Assembly: GCA_019670725.1 (NCBI GenBank)
Contig: AP024629.1
Span: forward strand, 434,001-498,000
Reading direction: 5' to 3'
Source of the DNA: Alphaproteobacteria bacterium SO-S41
GTDB taxonomy: Bacteria; Pseudomonadota; Alphaproteobacteria; Micropepsales; Micropepsaceae
DNA length: 64,000 nt
Part shown: piece after piece, positions 9,310 through 20,422 of the stretch
How positions within the stretch are numbered: the stretch's first letter is position 1
Layout: every line of letters begins with the position of its first letter
Notes under the pieces: generated by a model
What the model was told of the DNA's origin: nothing
Seen by the model: the letters and a program-made list of their open reading frames with translations, nothing else
The model's database searches: none
Position numbers and translations under genes: made by a program

Positions 9310-9717
9310 ATGCGCAAATTCCTCAGCGCCGTCCTCGTCACCGCGATCGTCGGCTCTGGTCTTGTCGGCCTGTCCTCTACAGCGTCCGCGCGCGAGCACG
9401 GCTATCGCGACCGCAACGACTACGTCACCTCCTACTGCGCGCAGAACCCGCGCGCGCGCGACTGCCAGGACTGGAAGCGCAACGGGCGCAGCTGGAAGGA
9501 CAGCAATTATCGCGGCTTCTACGAACGCAATCACCGCGGCAACGACAATGCGCTCGCCGCATTGTTCGGCATCGCGGTCAGCGCGGCGATCGCCTCCGAC
9601 AATCACGGCAACGGCCGCGATCACGTCCGCGCCTGCGAAGCGACCTATCGTTCCTATGACCGCCGCACCGACACCTATGTCGGCCGCAACGGCCGCCGCT
9701 ATACCTGCAACCTCTGA
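9310..9717 (+). CDS. Secreted BA14K-like protein, paralogue 2
   Basis: 135 residues with a signal peptide cleaved near ASA-REH. An extra Cys pair (SYCAQNPRARDCQDWKRN) precedes a hydrophobic stretch (LAALFGIAVSAAIAS). The C-terminal motif RACEATYRSYDRRTDTYVG ends in RYTCNL and aligns almost residue for residue with the gene at 8737. This is a diverged tandem duplicate with its own upstream region. It ends 3 bp before the convergent hutU stop. Confidence 0.8.
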   Translation: MRKFLSAVLVTAIVGSGLVGLSSTASAREHGYRDRNDYVTSYCAQNPRARDCQDWKRNGRSWKDSNYRGFYERNHRGNDNALAALFGIAVSAAIASDNHGNGRDHVRACEATYRSYDRRTDTYVGRNGRRYTCNL

Positions 9718-9720
9718 CGG

Positions 9721-11388
9721 CTAGAGCGCGATCCCGGGCAGATCGAGCCGGTTTGCCCGGGCGCTGTCTTTCGCGATGTCATAGCCGGCATCCGCGTGGC
9801 GCATGACACCGGTCGCGGGATCGTTCCACAGCACACGCTCGACGCGTCGCGCGGCGGCTTCGGTGCCGTCGCAGACGATGACCATGCCGCTATGCTGCGA
9901 GAACCCCATCCCGACACCGCCGCCGTGATGCAGCGACACCCAGGTCGCGCCAGACGCGCAGTTGAGCAACGCATTCAGCAGCGGCCAGTCCGACACGGCG
10001 TCGGAACCGTCCAGCATCGCCTCCGTCTCGCGATTGGGCGAGGCGACCGAGCCTGAATCCAGATGATCGCGCCCGATCACGATCGGCGCGCTGACCTCGC
10101 CCTTCGCCACCATCTCGTTGAAGGCAAGCCCCAGCCGATGGCGGTCGCCCAGGCCCACCCAGCAGATGCGCGCCGGGAGGCCCTGGAACTTGATCTTGGC
10201 GCGCGCCATGTCGAGCCAGTTATGCAAATGCGCGTCATGCGGCATCAGCTCTTTGACCTTGGCGTCGGTCTTGTAGATGTCTTCGGAATCGCCGGAGAGC
10301 GCGACCCAGCGGAATGGCCCGACGCCGCGGCAGAAAAGCGGGCGGATATAGGCCGGCACGAAACCCGGAAAGGCGAACGCGTCGCTGACGCCCTCGTCCT
10401 TCGCGACTTGGCGGATATTGTTGCCGTAATCGACGGTCGGCACGCCCATCGCATTGAAGGCAAGCATGGCATTTACATGCTCCACGATCGACGCGCGCGC
10501 TGCAGCCTCGACGCCCTTGGGATCACGCTGTTTGCGGTCTTCCCACTCGCCCAGCGTCCAGCCCTTCGGCAGATAGCCGTTCAGCACGTCATGTGCCGAG
10601 GTCTGGTCCGTCACCGCATCGGGCCGTACCCCGCGCCGCACCAGCTCCGGCACGATGTCGGCGGCATTGCCGAGCAGGCCGATGGAGACGGGCTTCCCCG
10701 CCACCTTCGCCTCGGCCAGCATGCTGAGTGCTTCGTCGAGATCGGCGGTGCTCTTGTCGAGATAGCCCGTCTTCAACCGCATCTCGATGCGCGAGGGCTG
10801 GCACTCGATCGCGAGGCACGAGGCGCCGGCCATCACGGCGGCCAGCGGCTGCGCGCCGCCCATCCCGCCAAGGCCTGCCGTCAGGATCCAACGGCCGCTG
10901 AGATCGCCATCGTAATGCTTGCGGCCCAGTTCGACGAAGGTCTCATACGTGCCCTGTACGATACCCTGCGTGCCGATATAGATCCACGACCCCGCCGTCA
11001 TCTGGCCGTACATCATCAGGCCCATGCGATCGAGCTCGTTGAACTTGTCCCAGGTCGCCCAGTGCGGCACGAGATTGGAGTTGGCGATCAGCACGCGCGG
11101 CGCATCGGCATGGGTGCGGAAGACGCCCACGGGCTTGCCGGATTGCACCAGCAGCGTCTCCTCGCCTTCCAGCCGCTTCAACGTCTCGACGATCCGGTCG
11201 AAGGCGTTCCAGTCCCGTGCCGCCCGGCCGATGCCGCCATAGACGACCAGCTCTTCCGGCTTCTCCGCGACCTCGCGGTCGAGGTTGTTCATCAACATGC
11301 GCAGCGGCGCTTCGGTCAGCCAAGATTTCGCGCTCAAGGCCGTGCCGCGCGCGGCGCTGATAATGCGGGAGTTATCCAGCCGGTTCAT
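9721..11388 (-). CDS. hutU: Urocanate hydratase
   Basis: 555 residues, the standard family length. It converts urocanate to imidazolonepropionate with NAD+ as an electrophile. Seen motifs include [10 protein letters not shown] (Rossmann part), RIGVGDRHR-type [30 protein letters not shown] and the C-terminal [17 protein letters not shown]. It is last in the minus-strand hut operon; its ATG overlaps the hutG stop as ATGA. Confidence 0.97.
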   Translation of the reverse strand: MNRLDNSRIISAARGTALSAKSWLTEAPLRMLMNNLDREVAEKPEELVVYGGIGRAARDWNAFDRIVETLKRLEGEETLLVQSGKPVGVFRTHADAPRVLIANSNLVPHWATWDKFNELDRMGLMMYGQMTAGSWIYIGTQGIVQGTYETFVELGRKHYDGDLSGRWILTAGLGGMGGAQPLAAVMAGASCLAIECQPSRIEMRLKTGYLDKSTADLDEALSMLAEAKVAGKPVSIGLLGNAADIVPELVRRGVRPDAVTDQTSAHDVLNGYLPKGWTLGEWEDRKQRDPKGVEAAARASIVEHVNAMLAFNAMGVPTVDYGNNIRQVAKDEGVSDAFAFPGFVPAYIRPLFCRGVGPFRWVALSGDSEDIYKTDAKVKELMPHDAHLHNWLDMARAKIKFQGLPARICWVGLGDRHRLGLAFNEMVAKGEVSAPIVIGRDHLDSGSVASPNRETEAMLDGSDAVSDWPLLNALLNCASGATWVSLHHGGGVGMGFSQHSGMVIVCDGTEAAARRVERVLWNDPATGVMRHADAGYDIAKDSARANRLDLPGIAL

Positions 11389-12203
11389 GTCGCTTCCTTC
11401 GCAAAGGCGATGCAGGCGTTCAGCACGCGCTTCAGCGTCGCCTGGGTTGGGGCGGCGAGATCGGCGTCGAAGGCGGTCGGCCAGTTTTCCTCGTCCGGCA
11501 TGTGCGGCTCGCGCATGTACGACCGCATCGCCAGCTCCATCTGGATCGCGTGGACGCCGCGCTCGGGATCGCCATAGAGCCGCGTGATATGCCCGCCCTT
11601 GAAGCGTCCGTTCGCGATGGTCGGCTGGCCGCTGCCGGCGCAGATCATCTGCGCGGCGCTGCTCAGCTCCATCTCGCAGCTCCGCCCGCTATTCGTGCCG
11701 ATGTTGAAGACGGGCAGCGTCCCCTCGAACAGGCGCGGGATCTGGCTGCGGATGGAATGCGCGTCATACAGCACGACGGCATTGTGCGTGCGCTTCAGCC
11801 GCTTGATCTCGTCATAGAGCGCGGCGTGATAGGGCAGGAAATATTGCCCGCGCCGCTCGTCGATCTCGTCCTCGGTCGGCCCCTTGGCATTGAGATAGAG
11901 CTCGTCGCCGGCGAAGGTCGTCAGCGGACACAGGCTCGTCGTCGCCTGGCCGGGATAGAGCGAGGCGCCGGACGGATCACGATTGACGTCGATCACCGTG
12001 CGCGAGATCGCCGTCGAGATCACCGTCGCGCCCAGCGCCTTCGCGAAGTCGTAGAGCGTGGGCATATGCCAGTCGGCATCCATCCGCCCCCGCCAGAGCG
12101 AAACCAGCCGCGCTTCGATCTCGCGGGGAATCTCCGTTCCCGCATGGGGAATGGAAACGATCAGCGGCGCCTCGCCGCGATGGATGCTCAGCCAGTCTTT
12201 CAT
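11385..12203 (-). CDS. hutG: N-formylglutamate deformylase
   Basis: 272 residues of the N-formylglutamate amidohydrolase family. IPHAGTEIP and [13 protein letters not shown] near the N terminus carry the metal-site residues, and [14 protein letters not shown] supplies another. It releases formate and glutamate and completes the HutF-dependent five-step route. The start overlaps the hutH stop by one base (TGATG) and the end overlaps hutU by 4 bp. Confidence 0.95.
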   Translation of the reverse strand: MKDWLSIHRGEAPLIVSIPHAGTEIPREIEARLVSLWRGRMDADWHMPTLYDFAKALGATVISTAISRTVIDVNRDPSGASLYPGQATTSLCPLTTFAGDELYLNAKGPTEDEIDERRGQYFLPYHAALYDEIKRLKRTHNAVVLYDAHSIRSQIPRLFEGTLPVFNIGTNSGRSCEMELSSAAQMICAGSGQPTIANGRFKGGHITRLYGDPERGVHAIQMELAMRSYMREPHMPDEENWPTAFDADLAAPTQATLKRVLNACIAFAKEAT

Positions 12204-13735
12204 CAGGAAATCCCCGGCAATGGTATTTCGCGCGCGGCCTCGCTCACCGCGCCGCTCCGCACCAGGGCGATCGCCGCCTGGATGTCGGGATGGAAGTAGC
12301 GATCATGATCCAGCGGCGGCACATCGGCGCGTAGCGTCGCCCGCACGTTCTCCAGCGCGCCGCTCGACGCGAGCCCGGCATGGAAGTCGCAGCCTTGGCA
12401 CGCGGCCAGCAACTCGATGGCGACGACCGCCGTGGCATTGTCGGCCATGGCCATCAACCGCCGGGCACCGTGCGCGGCCATCGAGACGTGGTCTTCCTGA
12501 TTGGCGGACGTCGGAATGGAATCGACGCTGGCGGGCATCGCGCGCTGCTTGTTCTCCGACACCAGCGCCGCGGCGGTCACCTGCGGAATCATGAAGCCGG
12601 AATTCAGCCCCGGCTGCGGCGTCAGAAACGCCGGCAGGCCCGACAAAGCAGGATCGACCAGCATGGCGATGCGCCGCTCGCTGAGCGAACCGATCTCGCA
12701 GATCGCCAGCGCGATCATGTCGGCGGCGAAGGCGACGGGCTCGGCATGGAAATTACCGCCCGACAGCGCCTCGTCGGTGTCGGCGAAGATCAGCGGATTG
12801 TCGCTCACCCCGTTCGCCTCGATGGTCAGCGTCGCCGCCGCCTGGCGCAGCAGGTCGAGCACCGCGCCCATCACCTGCGGCTGGCAGCGCAGGCAATAGG
12901 GATCCTGCACGCGGGGATCGTCCACCGCATGCGAGGCGCGGATCGCCGATCCCGCCATCAGCGCCCGCAGCGCCGCGCCGCAGGCGATCTGCCCGGCATG
13001 GCCGCGCAGCGCGTGGATGCGCGGATCGAACGGCGCGTCGGTGCCTTTCGCCGCCTCGGTCGACAGCGCCCCCGTCACCAGCGCGCTCTGGAACACGCGC
13101 TCCGTTTCAAACAACGCCGCCAGGGCATAGGCGGTCGAGAACTGCGTCCCGTTCAGCAGCGCCAGCCCCTCTTTCGGGCCCAAGGTCAGCGGTCGTAGCC
13201 CGGCATCGCGCAGTGCCTCGTCTGCGGGATACCGCCCGGCCGGTGTATCGATCTCGCCGACGCCGATCATCGCGGCGGCCATATGGGCGAGCGGCGCCAG
13301 ATCGCCGGACGCGCCGACCGAGCCTTGCGCGGGCACGACGGGCGTCAGCCGCGCGGCCAGCATCGCCTCCAGCAGCGCCGTCGTCTCTTCCTTCACGCCG
13401 GACGCGCCCTGCGCCAAGCTCGCCAGCTTCAGCGCCATCATCAGCCGCGCGATCGCCGGCGGCATCGGTTCGCCCACGCCTGCCGCATGGCTCAGCACGA
13501 TGTTCGTCTGCAATTGCGCGAGGTCCTCGTCCTCGATGCGGACGCTCGCCAGTTTCCCGAAGCCGGTATTGATGCCGTAGACCGGCGCGCCCTTCGCGAG
13601 GATGCGCCGCACTGCCGCCGCGCTTTCCGCGATCTTAGCGCGCGCGCCGTCCGCCAGACGCGGCACCGCGCCGCGATAGATCGCGCGCCAGTCGGTCAGG
13701 CTTACTCCGCCCGGAGTCATCGCGATCTCGCTCAT
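12203..13735 (-). CDS. hutH: Histidine ammonia-lyase
   Basis: 510 residues. The Ala142-Ser143-Gly144 triplet ([14 protein letters not shown]) is the precursor of the MIO electrophile. [12 protein letters not shown] near residue 57 and the [20 protein letters not shown] segment are family hallmarks. It deaminates histidine to urocanate. The frame stays open upstream, but the ATG at 13735 overlaps the hutI stop as ATGA and gives the standard N terminus, so I use that start. Confidence 0.96.
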   Translation of the reverse strand: MSEIAMTPGGVSLTDWRAIYRGAVPRLADGARAKIAESAAAVRRILAKGAPVYGINTGFGKLASVRIEDEDLAQLQTNIVLSHAAGVGEPMPPAIARLMMALKLASLAQGASGVKEETTALLEAMLAARLTPVVPAQGSVGASGDLAPLAHMAAAMIGVGEIDTPAGRYPADEALRDAGLRPLTLGPKEGLALLNGTQFSTAYALAALFETERVFQSALVTGALSTEAAKGTDAPFDPRIHALRGHAGQIACGAALRALMAGSAIRASHAVDDPRVQDPYCLRCQPQVMGAVLDLLRQAAATLTIEANGVSDNPLIFADTDEALSGGNFHAEPVAFAADMIALAICEIGSLSERRIAMLVDPALSGLPAFLTPQPGLNSGFMIPQVTAAALVSENKQRAMPASVDSIPTSANQEDHVSMAAHGARRLMAMADNATAVVAIELLAACQGCDFHAGLASSGALENVRATLRADVPPLDHDRYFHPDIQAAIALVRSGAVSEAAREIPLPGIS

Positions 13736-14928
13736 CGTCCCCCTCGAACGCGCGTGTGCAGCGGATTGAAGCCGATGCGATAGACCAGTTCGGCGGGATC
13801 GCCGACCTCCCAGATCGCGAGATCGCAGGCCTTGCCGGCCTCCAGCGTGCCGATCTCGTTTTGCAGGCCCAGCGCAAACGCCGCCTCGCGCGTCACCCCC
13901 GCAAGACACTCCTGCACCGTCAGCCGGAACAGCGTCGCGCCCATGTTCACGGCAAGCAGCAGCGAAGTAAGCGGCGACGTTCCGGGATTGCAGTCGGTCG
14001 CGAGCGCGATCCGGACACCCGCGTCGCGCAGCATCTGCACCGGCGGCAGGCGCGTCTCGCGCGTGAAATAGAACGCGCCGGGCAGCAGCACCGCCGTGGT
14101 CCCGGCCTTGGCCATCGCCGCCGCGCCATCAGCGTTCAGATGCTCCAGATGGTCTGCCGACAACGCGCCGTAATGCGCCGCCAACGCCGCGCCGTTCAGG
14201 TCGGATAGTTGTTCGGCGTGGATTTTGATCTTCAGCCCATAGGCCCGCGCCGCCGCGAAGACGCGCTCCGTTTCGGCCGGCGTGAACCCGATCCCCTCGC
14301 AGAACGCATCGACATTCACGGCCAACCGCGACCCCGCAACGGCGGGAATCATCTCGTCGCAGACCAGGTCGATATAGGCACCGGGATGGCCTTTCAGTTC
14401 GGCCGGCACGGTATGGGCGCCCAGAAAGGTCGGCACGACACGCACATCGCGCGCCTTACCCAAGGCGCGGATCGCCCGCAGCGCCTTCAGCTCGTGCTCG
14501 AGGCTCAGCCCATAGCCCGATTTGATCTCGATCGTCGTCACGCCCTCGGCGATCAGCGCATCCAGCCGGGGCAGCGATTGCGCGATGAGCTCGTCCTCGC
14601 TCGCGGCCCGCGTCGCCGCGACGGTCGAAACGATCCCGCCCCCGGCTCGCGCGATCTCTTCATAGCTGACGCCCGCAATGCGCCTCTCGAACTCCGCGGC
14701 GCGATTGCCGCCATAGACGAGATGGGTGTGCGCATCGATCAGCCCCGGCGTCACCACCCGTCCGGCGCAGTCGACGGTCTTGTCCGCCTCGAACGAAACG
14801 TCCGCCGCCGGCCCGGCATAGGCGATCTTGCCGGCGACCGCGCCGACCATGCCGCCCGCGATCACCCACGGCCCGCCCTCGGCCATGGTCGCCAGCGTCG
14901 CATTCGTCCAGACCGTGTCGAACCGCAT
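13732..14928 (-). CDS. hutI: Imidazolonepropionase
   Basis: 398 residues of the amidohydrolase superfamily. [12 protein letters not shown] supplies the metal-binding His-x-His and [18 protein letters not shown] the substrate region; [15 protein letters not shown] holds the metal-binding Asp. It hydrolyses imidazolonepropionate to formiminoglutamate. It is first in the hutI-H-G-U unit and diverges from hutF across 55 bp that must hold both promoters. No hutC-type regulator gene is nearby. Confidence 0.96.
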   Translation of the reverse strand: MRFDTVWTNATLATMAEGGPWVIAGGMVGAVAGKIAYAGPAADVSFEADKTVDCAGRVVTPGLIDAHTHLVYGGNRAAEFERRIAGVSYEEIARAGGGIVSTVAATRAASEDELIAQSLPRLDALIAEGVTTIEIKSGYGLSLEHELKALRAIRALGKARDVRVVPTFLGAHTVPAELKGHPGAYIDLVCDEMIPAVAGSRLAVNVDAFCEGIGFTPAETERVFAAARAYGLKIKIHAEQLSDLNGAALAAHYGALSADHLEHLNADGAAAMAKAGTTAVLLPGAFYFTRETRLPPVQMLRDAGVRIALATDCNPGTSPLTSLLLAVNMGATLFRLTVQECLAGVTREAAFALGLQNEIGTLEAGKACDLAIWEVGDPAELVYRIGFNPLHTRVRGGR

Positions 14929-14983
14929 CGCGCGACCCTAGCCGCCTTGCCCCCGCGCGTCAGCCCTATGCTAGAACCCGCCC

Positions 14984-16330
14984 ATGCCCTCGCTCTGGTT
15001 CTCGCAAGCGCTGCTGCCCACGGGATGGGCATCCTCGGTGCGTGCCCAGATTTCCGGCGGGCGGTTCACGGCGATCACCGCCGACACGCCCTTCCAGTCC
15101 GGCGACCATCGGCTCGGCCCGGCCTTTCCCGGCCTCGCCAATGTCCACTCCCACGCCTTCCAGCGCGGCATGGCGGGGCTCGCGGAAACCGCCGGTCCCA
15201 CGGACGACGATTTCTGGTCGTGGCGCGAGGCGATGTACCGCTTCGTGTTGACGCTGAATCCCGACCAGATCGAGGCCATCGCCGCGCTCGCCTTCGCCGA
15301 AATGGCCGAGGCCGGCTTCACCACGGTCGGCGAGTTCCACTATCTCCACCACGCTCCCGACGGCACGCGTTACGCCAATATCGCCGAACTCGCCTTCCGC
15401 ATCGGCGCGGCGGCGGAAACCGTGGGGCTCGGCCTCACACTGCTCCCCGTCTTCTACGCCCACGGCAATTTCGGCGGCGCGCCGGCCAGTCCGCGCCAGG
15501 CGCGCTTCCTCACCTCGATCGAAGAGTATGCGAAGCTCGTCGAGGCCGCGCGCGAAGCGATCATCCATCTCGACGACTCTGTCCTTGGCACCGCGCCGCA
15601 CTCCCTGCGCGCGGCGTCGCTCGATGAAATCATCACCGCCGCGGCGCTCGCCAAAGGCGGCCCGGTCCATATCCACGCCGCCGAACAGACCCGCGAGGTC
15701 GCGGATTGCGTCGCCCATTTCGGCGCGCGGCCTGTCGAGGTCCTGCTCGACCGCGCCGGGGCGGCTGACAACTGGTGCCTCATCCACGCGACCCATCTCA
15801 CCGAATCGGAAACGCAACGACTGGCGCACAGCGGCGCGGTCGCGGGCCTCTGCCCCGTCACCGAATCCAATCTCGGCGATGGCGTGTTCCCGACCCCGGC
15901 TTATCTCGCCGCCGGCGGTCGCTTCGGCATCGGCACCGATTCCAACATTCTCATTTCCGCCGCCGACGAGCTGAAGGCGCTCGAATACATCCAGCGCCTC
16001 ACCCACCGCGCCCGCAACGTCCTTGCGCCGCCGGGCGGTTCGACGGGCCGCCGCCTGTTCGACGCCGCGCTCGCGGGCGGCAATCGCGCCCTCGGCCTTG
16101 GCGACCGCGCCATCGCCCCCGGTTGTGTGGCCGATGTCGTGACGCTCGACGCCGCCCATCCCTCGCTAGCCCTGGCCAAGGGCGACGGCCTCCTCGACGC
16201 CTGGATCTTCGCCGGCGCTCGGATCGACGCGGTCTGGCGCGCGGGGCGGCAGATCGTCGCCGGCGGCCGCCATGTCGGCAAGGACGCGATCCTTTCCCGT
16301 TACGCCCGCACCATGGCCTCGCTGGCCTAG
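14984..16330 (+). CDS. hutF: Formimidoylglutamate deiminase
   Basis: 448 residues of the amidohydrolase superfamily. ANVHSHAFQRGMAG carries the metal-binding HxH and the HutF-specific FQRGMAG; PVHIHAAEQTREV, CLIHATHL and FGIGTDSNILISA supply the other site residues. It deaminates formiminoglutamate to N-formylglutamate, the substrate of HutG. Its presence with HutG shows the five-step route, not the HutE/formamide route. It is transcribed divergently from hutI. Confidence 0.95.
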   Translation: MPSLWFSQALLPTGWASSVRAQISGGRFTAITADTPFQSGDHRLGPAFPGLANVHSHAFQRGMAGLAETAGPTDDDFWSWREAMYRFVLTLNPDQIEAIAALAFAEMAEAGFTTVGEFHYLHHAPDGTRYANIAELAFRIGAAAETVGLGLTLLPVFYAHGNFGGAPASPRQARFLTSIEEYAKLVEAAREAIIHLDDSVLGTAPHSLRAASLDEIITAAALAKGGPVHIHAAEQTREVADCVAHFGARPVEVLLDRAGAADNWCLIHATHLTESETQRLAHSGAVAGLCPVTESNLGDGVFPTPAYLAAGGRFGIGTDSNILISAADELKALEYIQRLTHRARNVLAPPGGSTGRRLFDAALAGGNRALGLGDRAIAPGCVADVVTLDAAHPSLALAKGDGLLDAWIFAGARIDAVWRAGRQIVAGGRHVGKDAILSRYARTMASLA

Positions 16331-16388
16331 CGCGAACGCGCATCCGGCTCTAAGCACAACGGATCAGAATTCCGCTTCCGGACGGCCC

Positions 16389-17207
16389 ATGCCCATCCTC
16401 GACATCAAGGCGACCCACAACCCGCATCGCTGGTACCTGCCGGTGGAAGAACGGCTCTGTGTGGGGCCGCCGGGCAAGGCGTTCATGTTCGGCGGCGTCG
16501 GCCTCGCGGCGGGCGTCCAGGCGCTCCAGCGCACGACCGGCCGCCCCCTGATCTGGGCGACCGCGCACTACCTCTCCTTCGCGCGCCCGCCCTCGATCGT
16601 CGATCTCGATGTCGAGATTCCCGCGCCCGGCAACTCCGTCAGCCAGGCCCGCGTCTCCGCTCATGTGGGGGACAAGGAGATCATCACGGTCAACGCCGCT
16701 CTCGGGTCGCGCGACCTCGACATCTCCCGCCAGTGGGTCGACGCGCCCAAGGTCCCGCCGCCGCAGGACTGCGCGCCGGTCGAACACTGGCGCAGCGACG
16801 GCAGCGACCTCCACGGCAATATCGAGCTGCGCCTCGCCCAGGGCCGCTACGGCTTTGCTCATTCCGCGGGCCGCGGAGCCAGCGGCGACGGCCGTATCAT
16901 CATGTGGATGCGCACCCGCGACGGCCTGCCCGCCGACGCCGTGACGCTCGCGATCTTCGCCGACCATGTGCCCGGCGGCATCGGTAATGCGCTCGACCTG
17001 CACGCCGGCGGCAACAGCCTCGACAACACGATCCGCATCGTGAACCTCGTCGAGACCGACTGGGTGCTCAGCGAGATCATCATCCACGGCATCCATGGCG
17101 GCTTCGCCCATGGCGCCCAGCGCATGTTCGCGTCCGATGGGACATTGATGGCGACGGGCAGTCAGTCGATGATCGTGCGCGTCCACGAACCGCCGCCAAA
17201 ACAATAA
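16389..17207 (+). CDS. Acyl-CoA thioesterase family protein (double hot-dog)
   Basis: 272 residues, fitting a TesB-like tandem hot-dog protein. The first hot-dog has GKAFMFGGVGLAAGVQALQR and WATAHYLSFARPPSIVDLDV; the second ends with HGIHGGFAHGAQRMFASDGT and a terminal ATGSQSMIVR strand. Such proteins hydrolyse acyl-CoA thioesters in the cytoplasm; the acyl specificity is unknown. The start at 16389 follows the hutF stop by 58 bp. The MFS gene begins 21 bp later, so the pair may be an operon. Confidence 0.8.
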   Translation: MPILDIKATHNPHRWYLPVEERLCVGPPGKAFMFGGVGLAAGVQALQRTTGRPLIWATAHYLSFARPPSIVDLDVEIPAPGNSVSQARVSAHVGDKEIITVNAALGSRDLDISRQWVDAPKVPPPQDCAPVEHWRSDGSDLHGNIELRLAQGRYGFAHSAGRGASGDGRIIMWMRTRDGLPADAVTLAIFADHVPGGIGNALDLHAGGNSLDNTIRIVNLVETDWVLSEIIIHGIHGGFAHGAQRMFASDGTLMATGSQSMIVRVHEPPPKQ

Positions 17208-17228
17208 ACGACTCCGGGGGGAGATGAC

Positions 17229-18509
17229 ATGACGACCGAGATCGGCGCCCGCGCCGCGGGAGAGCGGCTGACCCGCCGCGACGTCCGCACGCTCAGCCTC
17301 GCCTCGCTGGGCGGCGCGCTGGAATTCTACGATTTCGTCGTCTTCGTCTTCTTCACCGCGACCATCGCGAAACTCTTCTTCCCGCCAGACATGCCGGAAT
17401 GGCTGGCGCTCGCGCAGACCTGGGGGCTGTTTGCCGCCGGTTATCTCGCACGGCCCCTTGGCGGCATCGTCATGGCGCATTTCGGCGACCTTATCGGCCG
17501 CAAGCGCATGTTCGTCTTCTCGGTCTTCTTGATGGCGGTGCCGACGCTGCTCATCGGTCTGATGCCGACCTATGCGACGCTCGGCTATGCCGCACCGATC
17601 CTGCTGCTCGTCTTTCGCGTGCTGCAGGGTGCGGCGATCGGCGGCGAGGCGCCCGGCGCCTGGGTCTTCGTGGCCGAACACGTGCCGCCCGGACGCACCG
17701 GCCTCGCCTGCGGCATGCTCACCGGCGGGCTCACGCTCGGCATTCTCTTCGGCTCGCTGATGGCCCTCGTCGTCAATCGCAGCTTCGCGCCGGAGGTGAT
17801 CCTCGACTGGGCTTGGCGCATTCCCTTCCTCGCGGGCGGCGTCTTCGGCCTTATCGCCATGTATCTCCGCCGCTTCCTTGAGGAGACCCCGGTCTTCGAA
17901 GCCATGCGCGCCCGCGCCGAACTCGCGCGCGGCCTGCCGCTCGCCCAGGCGCTGCGCGGCCACTGGCGCGGCGTCGTGCTCTCGATCCTCGCAAGCTGGA
18001 TGCTCACCGCCGCGATCGTCGTCCTCATCCTCCAGGCGCCGACGCTGCTGCCCAAGCTCTATCCGGCGCTCGGCCCCGACATGCCCTTCGCCAGCGTCGT
18101 CGCGACGCTGACCCTCACCTTCTCCGCCGTTGCGGTAGGCGCGGGCATCGACCGCTTCGGCCTTCGCCCGATGATGGCGATCTTCGGCATCGCGCTCATC
18201 GCCGCCGCCTATGCGCTCTTCACCTATGGCGCCGATCCCGCGCTGCTGCTGCCGGTCTATGCGCTCACGGGCATCGCGGTCGGTGCGGTCAGCATCGTGC
18301 CGACCATGATGGTCCGCGCCTTCCCCGCAGACGTCCGCTTCAGCGGCGTCTCGTTCTCCTACAATCTCGCTTATGCCGTCTTCGGCGCCGCGACCCCGCC
18401 GCTGATCCAGGTGCTGATCACGCAAAGCCCGCTGGGGCCCGCCCACTACGTCACGGCGGCGACCCTCGTCGGGACCGCCGCCGTCTTCATCAGCGCGCGA
18501 AAGGCCTAG
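17229..18509 (+). CDS. MFS transporter, metabolite:H+ symporter (MHS)-like
   Basis: 426 residues and about 12 membrane helices. The N terminus has SLGGALEFYDFVVFVFF, the MHS/ProP/ShiA signature for helix 1. The loop 2-3 motif is GDLIGRKRMFVFS, followed by VLQGAAIGGEAPGAW in helix 4. The substrate cannot be deduced; carboxylates and betaines are common in the subfamily. It ends with a 4-bp tail-to-tail overlap with the monooxygenase gene. Confidence 0.85.
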   Translation: MTTEIGARAAGERLTRRDVRTLSLASLGGALEFYDFVVFVFFTATIAKLFFPPDMPEWLALAQTWGLFAAGYLARPLGGIVMAHFGDLIGRKRMFVFSVFLMAVPTLLIGLMPTYATLGYAAPILLLVFRVLQGAAIGGEAPGAWVFVAEHVPPGRTGLACGMLTGGLTLGILFGSLMALVVNRSFAPEVILDWAWRIPFLAGGVFGLIAMYLRRFLEETPVFEAMRARAELARGLPLAQALRGHWRGVVLSILASWMLTAAIVVLILQAPTLLPKLYPALGPDMPFASVVATLTLTFSAVAVGAGIDRFGLRPMMAIFGIALIAAAYALFTYGADPALLLPVYALTGIAVGAVSIVPTMMVRAFPADVRFSGVSFSYNLAYAVFGAATPPLIQVLITQSPLGPAHYVTAATLVGTAAVFISARKA

Positions 18510-20422
18510 GCGGCCTTCGCCTTGGTCGCGTCGCCGCCGTCCAGGATGAAATCATCCGGGTTCGGCTTCAGCGTCGCCTGCCAGTATTCGACGTTCGGGA
18601 ACGGCCAGTTCTGGCTGACGCGGCCGAGCGCGTTCTTGTACCAGCTCATCACGTTGGGCGAGCCCCACGCCATCTTGGCATTGCCTTCATCGACCCGCGC
18701 GTTGAAGGCGTCGTGCACGTCCTTCTTCACCTCCATCGTCGCTGCGCCCGTCTCGGCCAGCAGGTCCAGTGCGCCGACCACATAACGCACCGAGCATTCC
18801 GAGAAGAAGATGATCGAGCCGTTGACGACGATGTTGGTGTTGGGGCCGTAGAGGATGAAGAAGTTGGGGAAGCCCGGCGCGGTCATGCCGAGATAGGCGC
18901 GCGCGTCACCCGCCCATTCCTCGTGCAGTTCCTTGCCCCCACGCCCGACCACTTTGTAGGTGTCGAGGAACGAGCTCGCCTTGAAGCCGGTGCCATAGAT
19001 CAGCACGTCCGCCTTGTGCAGCTTGCCGTCGGCGGTCTCGACGCCCTCGGCGACGATGCGGGCGATCTTGTCGGTGACGAGATCGACATTCTCCCGCTTC
19101 AGCGCGTCCAGCCACACGCCGTTGTCGCGCACCATGCGCTTGCCGCCGAGCGGATAGTCCGGGATCACCTTGTCGATCAGGTCCGGCCGGTCGTGCAGCT
19201 GCATCTTCACCATCTCGGTGAACATGGTGCGCAGCTCGTGATTGAGCGGGCTCACCGCGTCCTTGCGGTCGGCCCATTCCGGGTCGATCTTCATCGCCTC
19301 GTAGACGCCGTCCGTGCCCATCCAGAACAGCCAGAAGCGATACCACTTGTCATAGAAGGGCAGGTTCTGGATCAGCCAGTTCATGCCGTCGTCGGTCTTG
19401 TTGTGATAGTCGAGCGTCGGGCTCAGCCACGGCGGCGTGCGCTGGAAGAGGCTCATATGCGCGACATCCGGCGCGATTGCCGGCACGAACTGGAAGGCGC
19501 TCGCGCCCGTCCCGATCACCGCGACGTCCTTGCCTTTCAGCTCGACCGAATGGTCCCAGCGCGCCGAATGGAAAGTCGGGCCCTTGAACGCGCCGACGCC
19601 CTCGATGGCGGGATAGTTGGGCTGGTTCAACTGCCCGACCGCGCTGACGACGGCGGTCGCGGTCAGCACCTCCTGCTTGCCGTCCTTGCCCGTCACCGTG
19701 ACGCGCCATTCGTTCGCGGCTTCATCGAAGCGCGCCTCGTTCACATGGGTGTCGAAGCGGACATGCTTAGCGAGGTCGTGGCGTTTCGCGACGCCCTGGA
19801 AATAGGCGAGCAGCACGGGCTGGGTCGAGAACAGATACGGCCACACATGGTTGTCCTCGAACGAGTACGAGTACATGTGGCTCGGATTATCGACGCGGCA
19901 GCCGGGATAGAGATTCTCAAGCCATGTGCCGCCGAAATTCGGGTTCTTCTCGACGATCTGGAAATCGACGCCCGCCTGCTTCAGGCGCAGCGCCGTCAGA
20001 ATGCCCGACATGCCGGCGCCGATGATCAGCACCTTCATCGCCCGGCCCTTCAGCTTGGGCGCAATCGGCGCGGGCTGCTTGGGGTCGCGCCCGTCAATCG
20101 CCAGTTCCTCTTCAAGGAACGGCACGTAGTGCGGCGGGATCTCGACGCCCGCGACATAGTTCATCATCTTGCGCAGCGTGGCGGTGTTCGGCACGGGCGC
20201 CAGCGGCTTGCCCGCCTTGTGGGCCAGCAGCGCGGCCTTTACCTTGGCCTTGACCTCGTCCTGCAGCGCCGGAGCCAAATTGCCGTTGCCGTCGCCCGTC
20301 ATCTCGTAGACCAGCGGCGGGGCGTTATCGATATGGCTGGTGTCGCCGGTCAGGTGGACCAGCGCCATCATCAGCGTCGGCGTGTGCGCGGTCGCAAGGG
20401 CGCGATCGAGTTCAGCCTCCAT
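18506..20422 (-). CDS. Flavin-containing Baeyer-Villiger-type monooxygenase
   Basis: 638 residues. KVLIIGAGMSGILTALRL is the FAD Rossmann motif and FKGPTFHSARWD fits the BVMO fingerprint FxGxxxHxxxW. VIGTGASAFQ is the NADPH-binding motif. About 130 residues precede the FAD domain, as in the extended steroid/ketone monooxygenases. It likely oxygenates a ketone to an ester or lactone using NADPH and O2. I start at 20422, behind GGGAG 9 nt upstream; an open frame continues to 20491 but lacks a better site. Confidence 0.88.
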   Translation of the reverse strand: MEAELDRALATAHTPTLMMALVHLTGDTSHIDNAPPLVYEMTGDGNGNLAPALQDEVKAKVKAALLAHKAGKPLAPVPNTATLRKMMNYVAGVEIPPHYVPFLEEELAIDGRDPKQPAPIAPKLKGRAMKVLIIGAGMSGILTALRLKQAGVDFQIVEKNPNFGGTWLENLYPGCRVDNPSHMYSYSFEDNHVWPYLFSTQPVLLAYFQGVAKRHDLAKHVRFDTHVNEARFDEAANEWRVTVTGKDGKQEVLTATAVVSAVGQLNQPNYPAIEGVGAFKGPTFHSARWDHSVELKGKDVAVIGTGASAFQFVPAIAPDVAHMSLFQRTPPWLSPTLDYHNKTDDGMNWLIQNLPFYDKWYRFWLFWMGTDGVYEAMKIDPEWADRKDAVSPLNHELRTMFTEMVKMQLHDRPDLIDKVIPDYPLGGKRMVRDNGVWLDALKRENVDLVTDKIARIVAEGVETADGKLHKADVLIYGTGFKASSFLDTYKVVGRGGKELHEEWAGDARAYLGMTAPGFPNFFILYGPNTNIVVNGSIIFFSECSVRYVVGALDLLAETGAATMEVKKDVHDAFNARVDEGNAKMAWGSPNVMSWYKNALGRVSQNWPFPNVEYWQATLKPNPDDFILDGGDATKAKAA

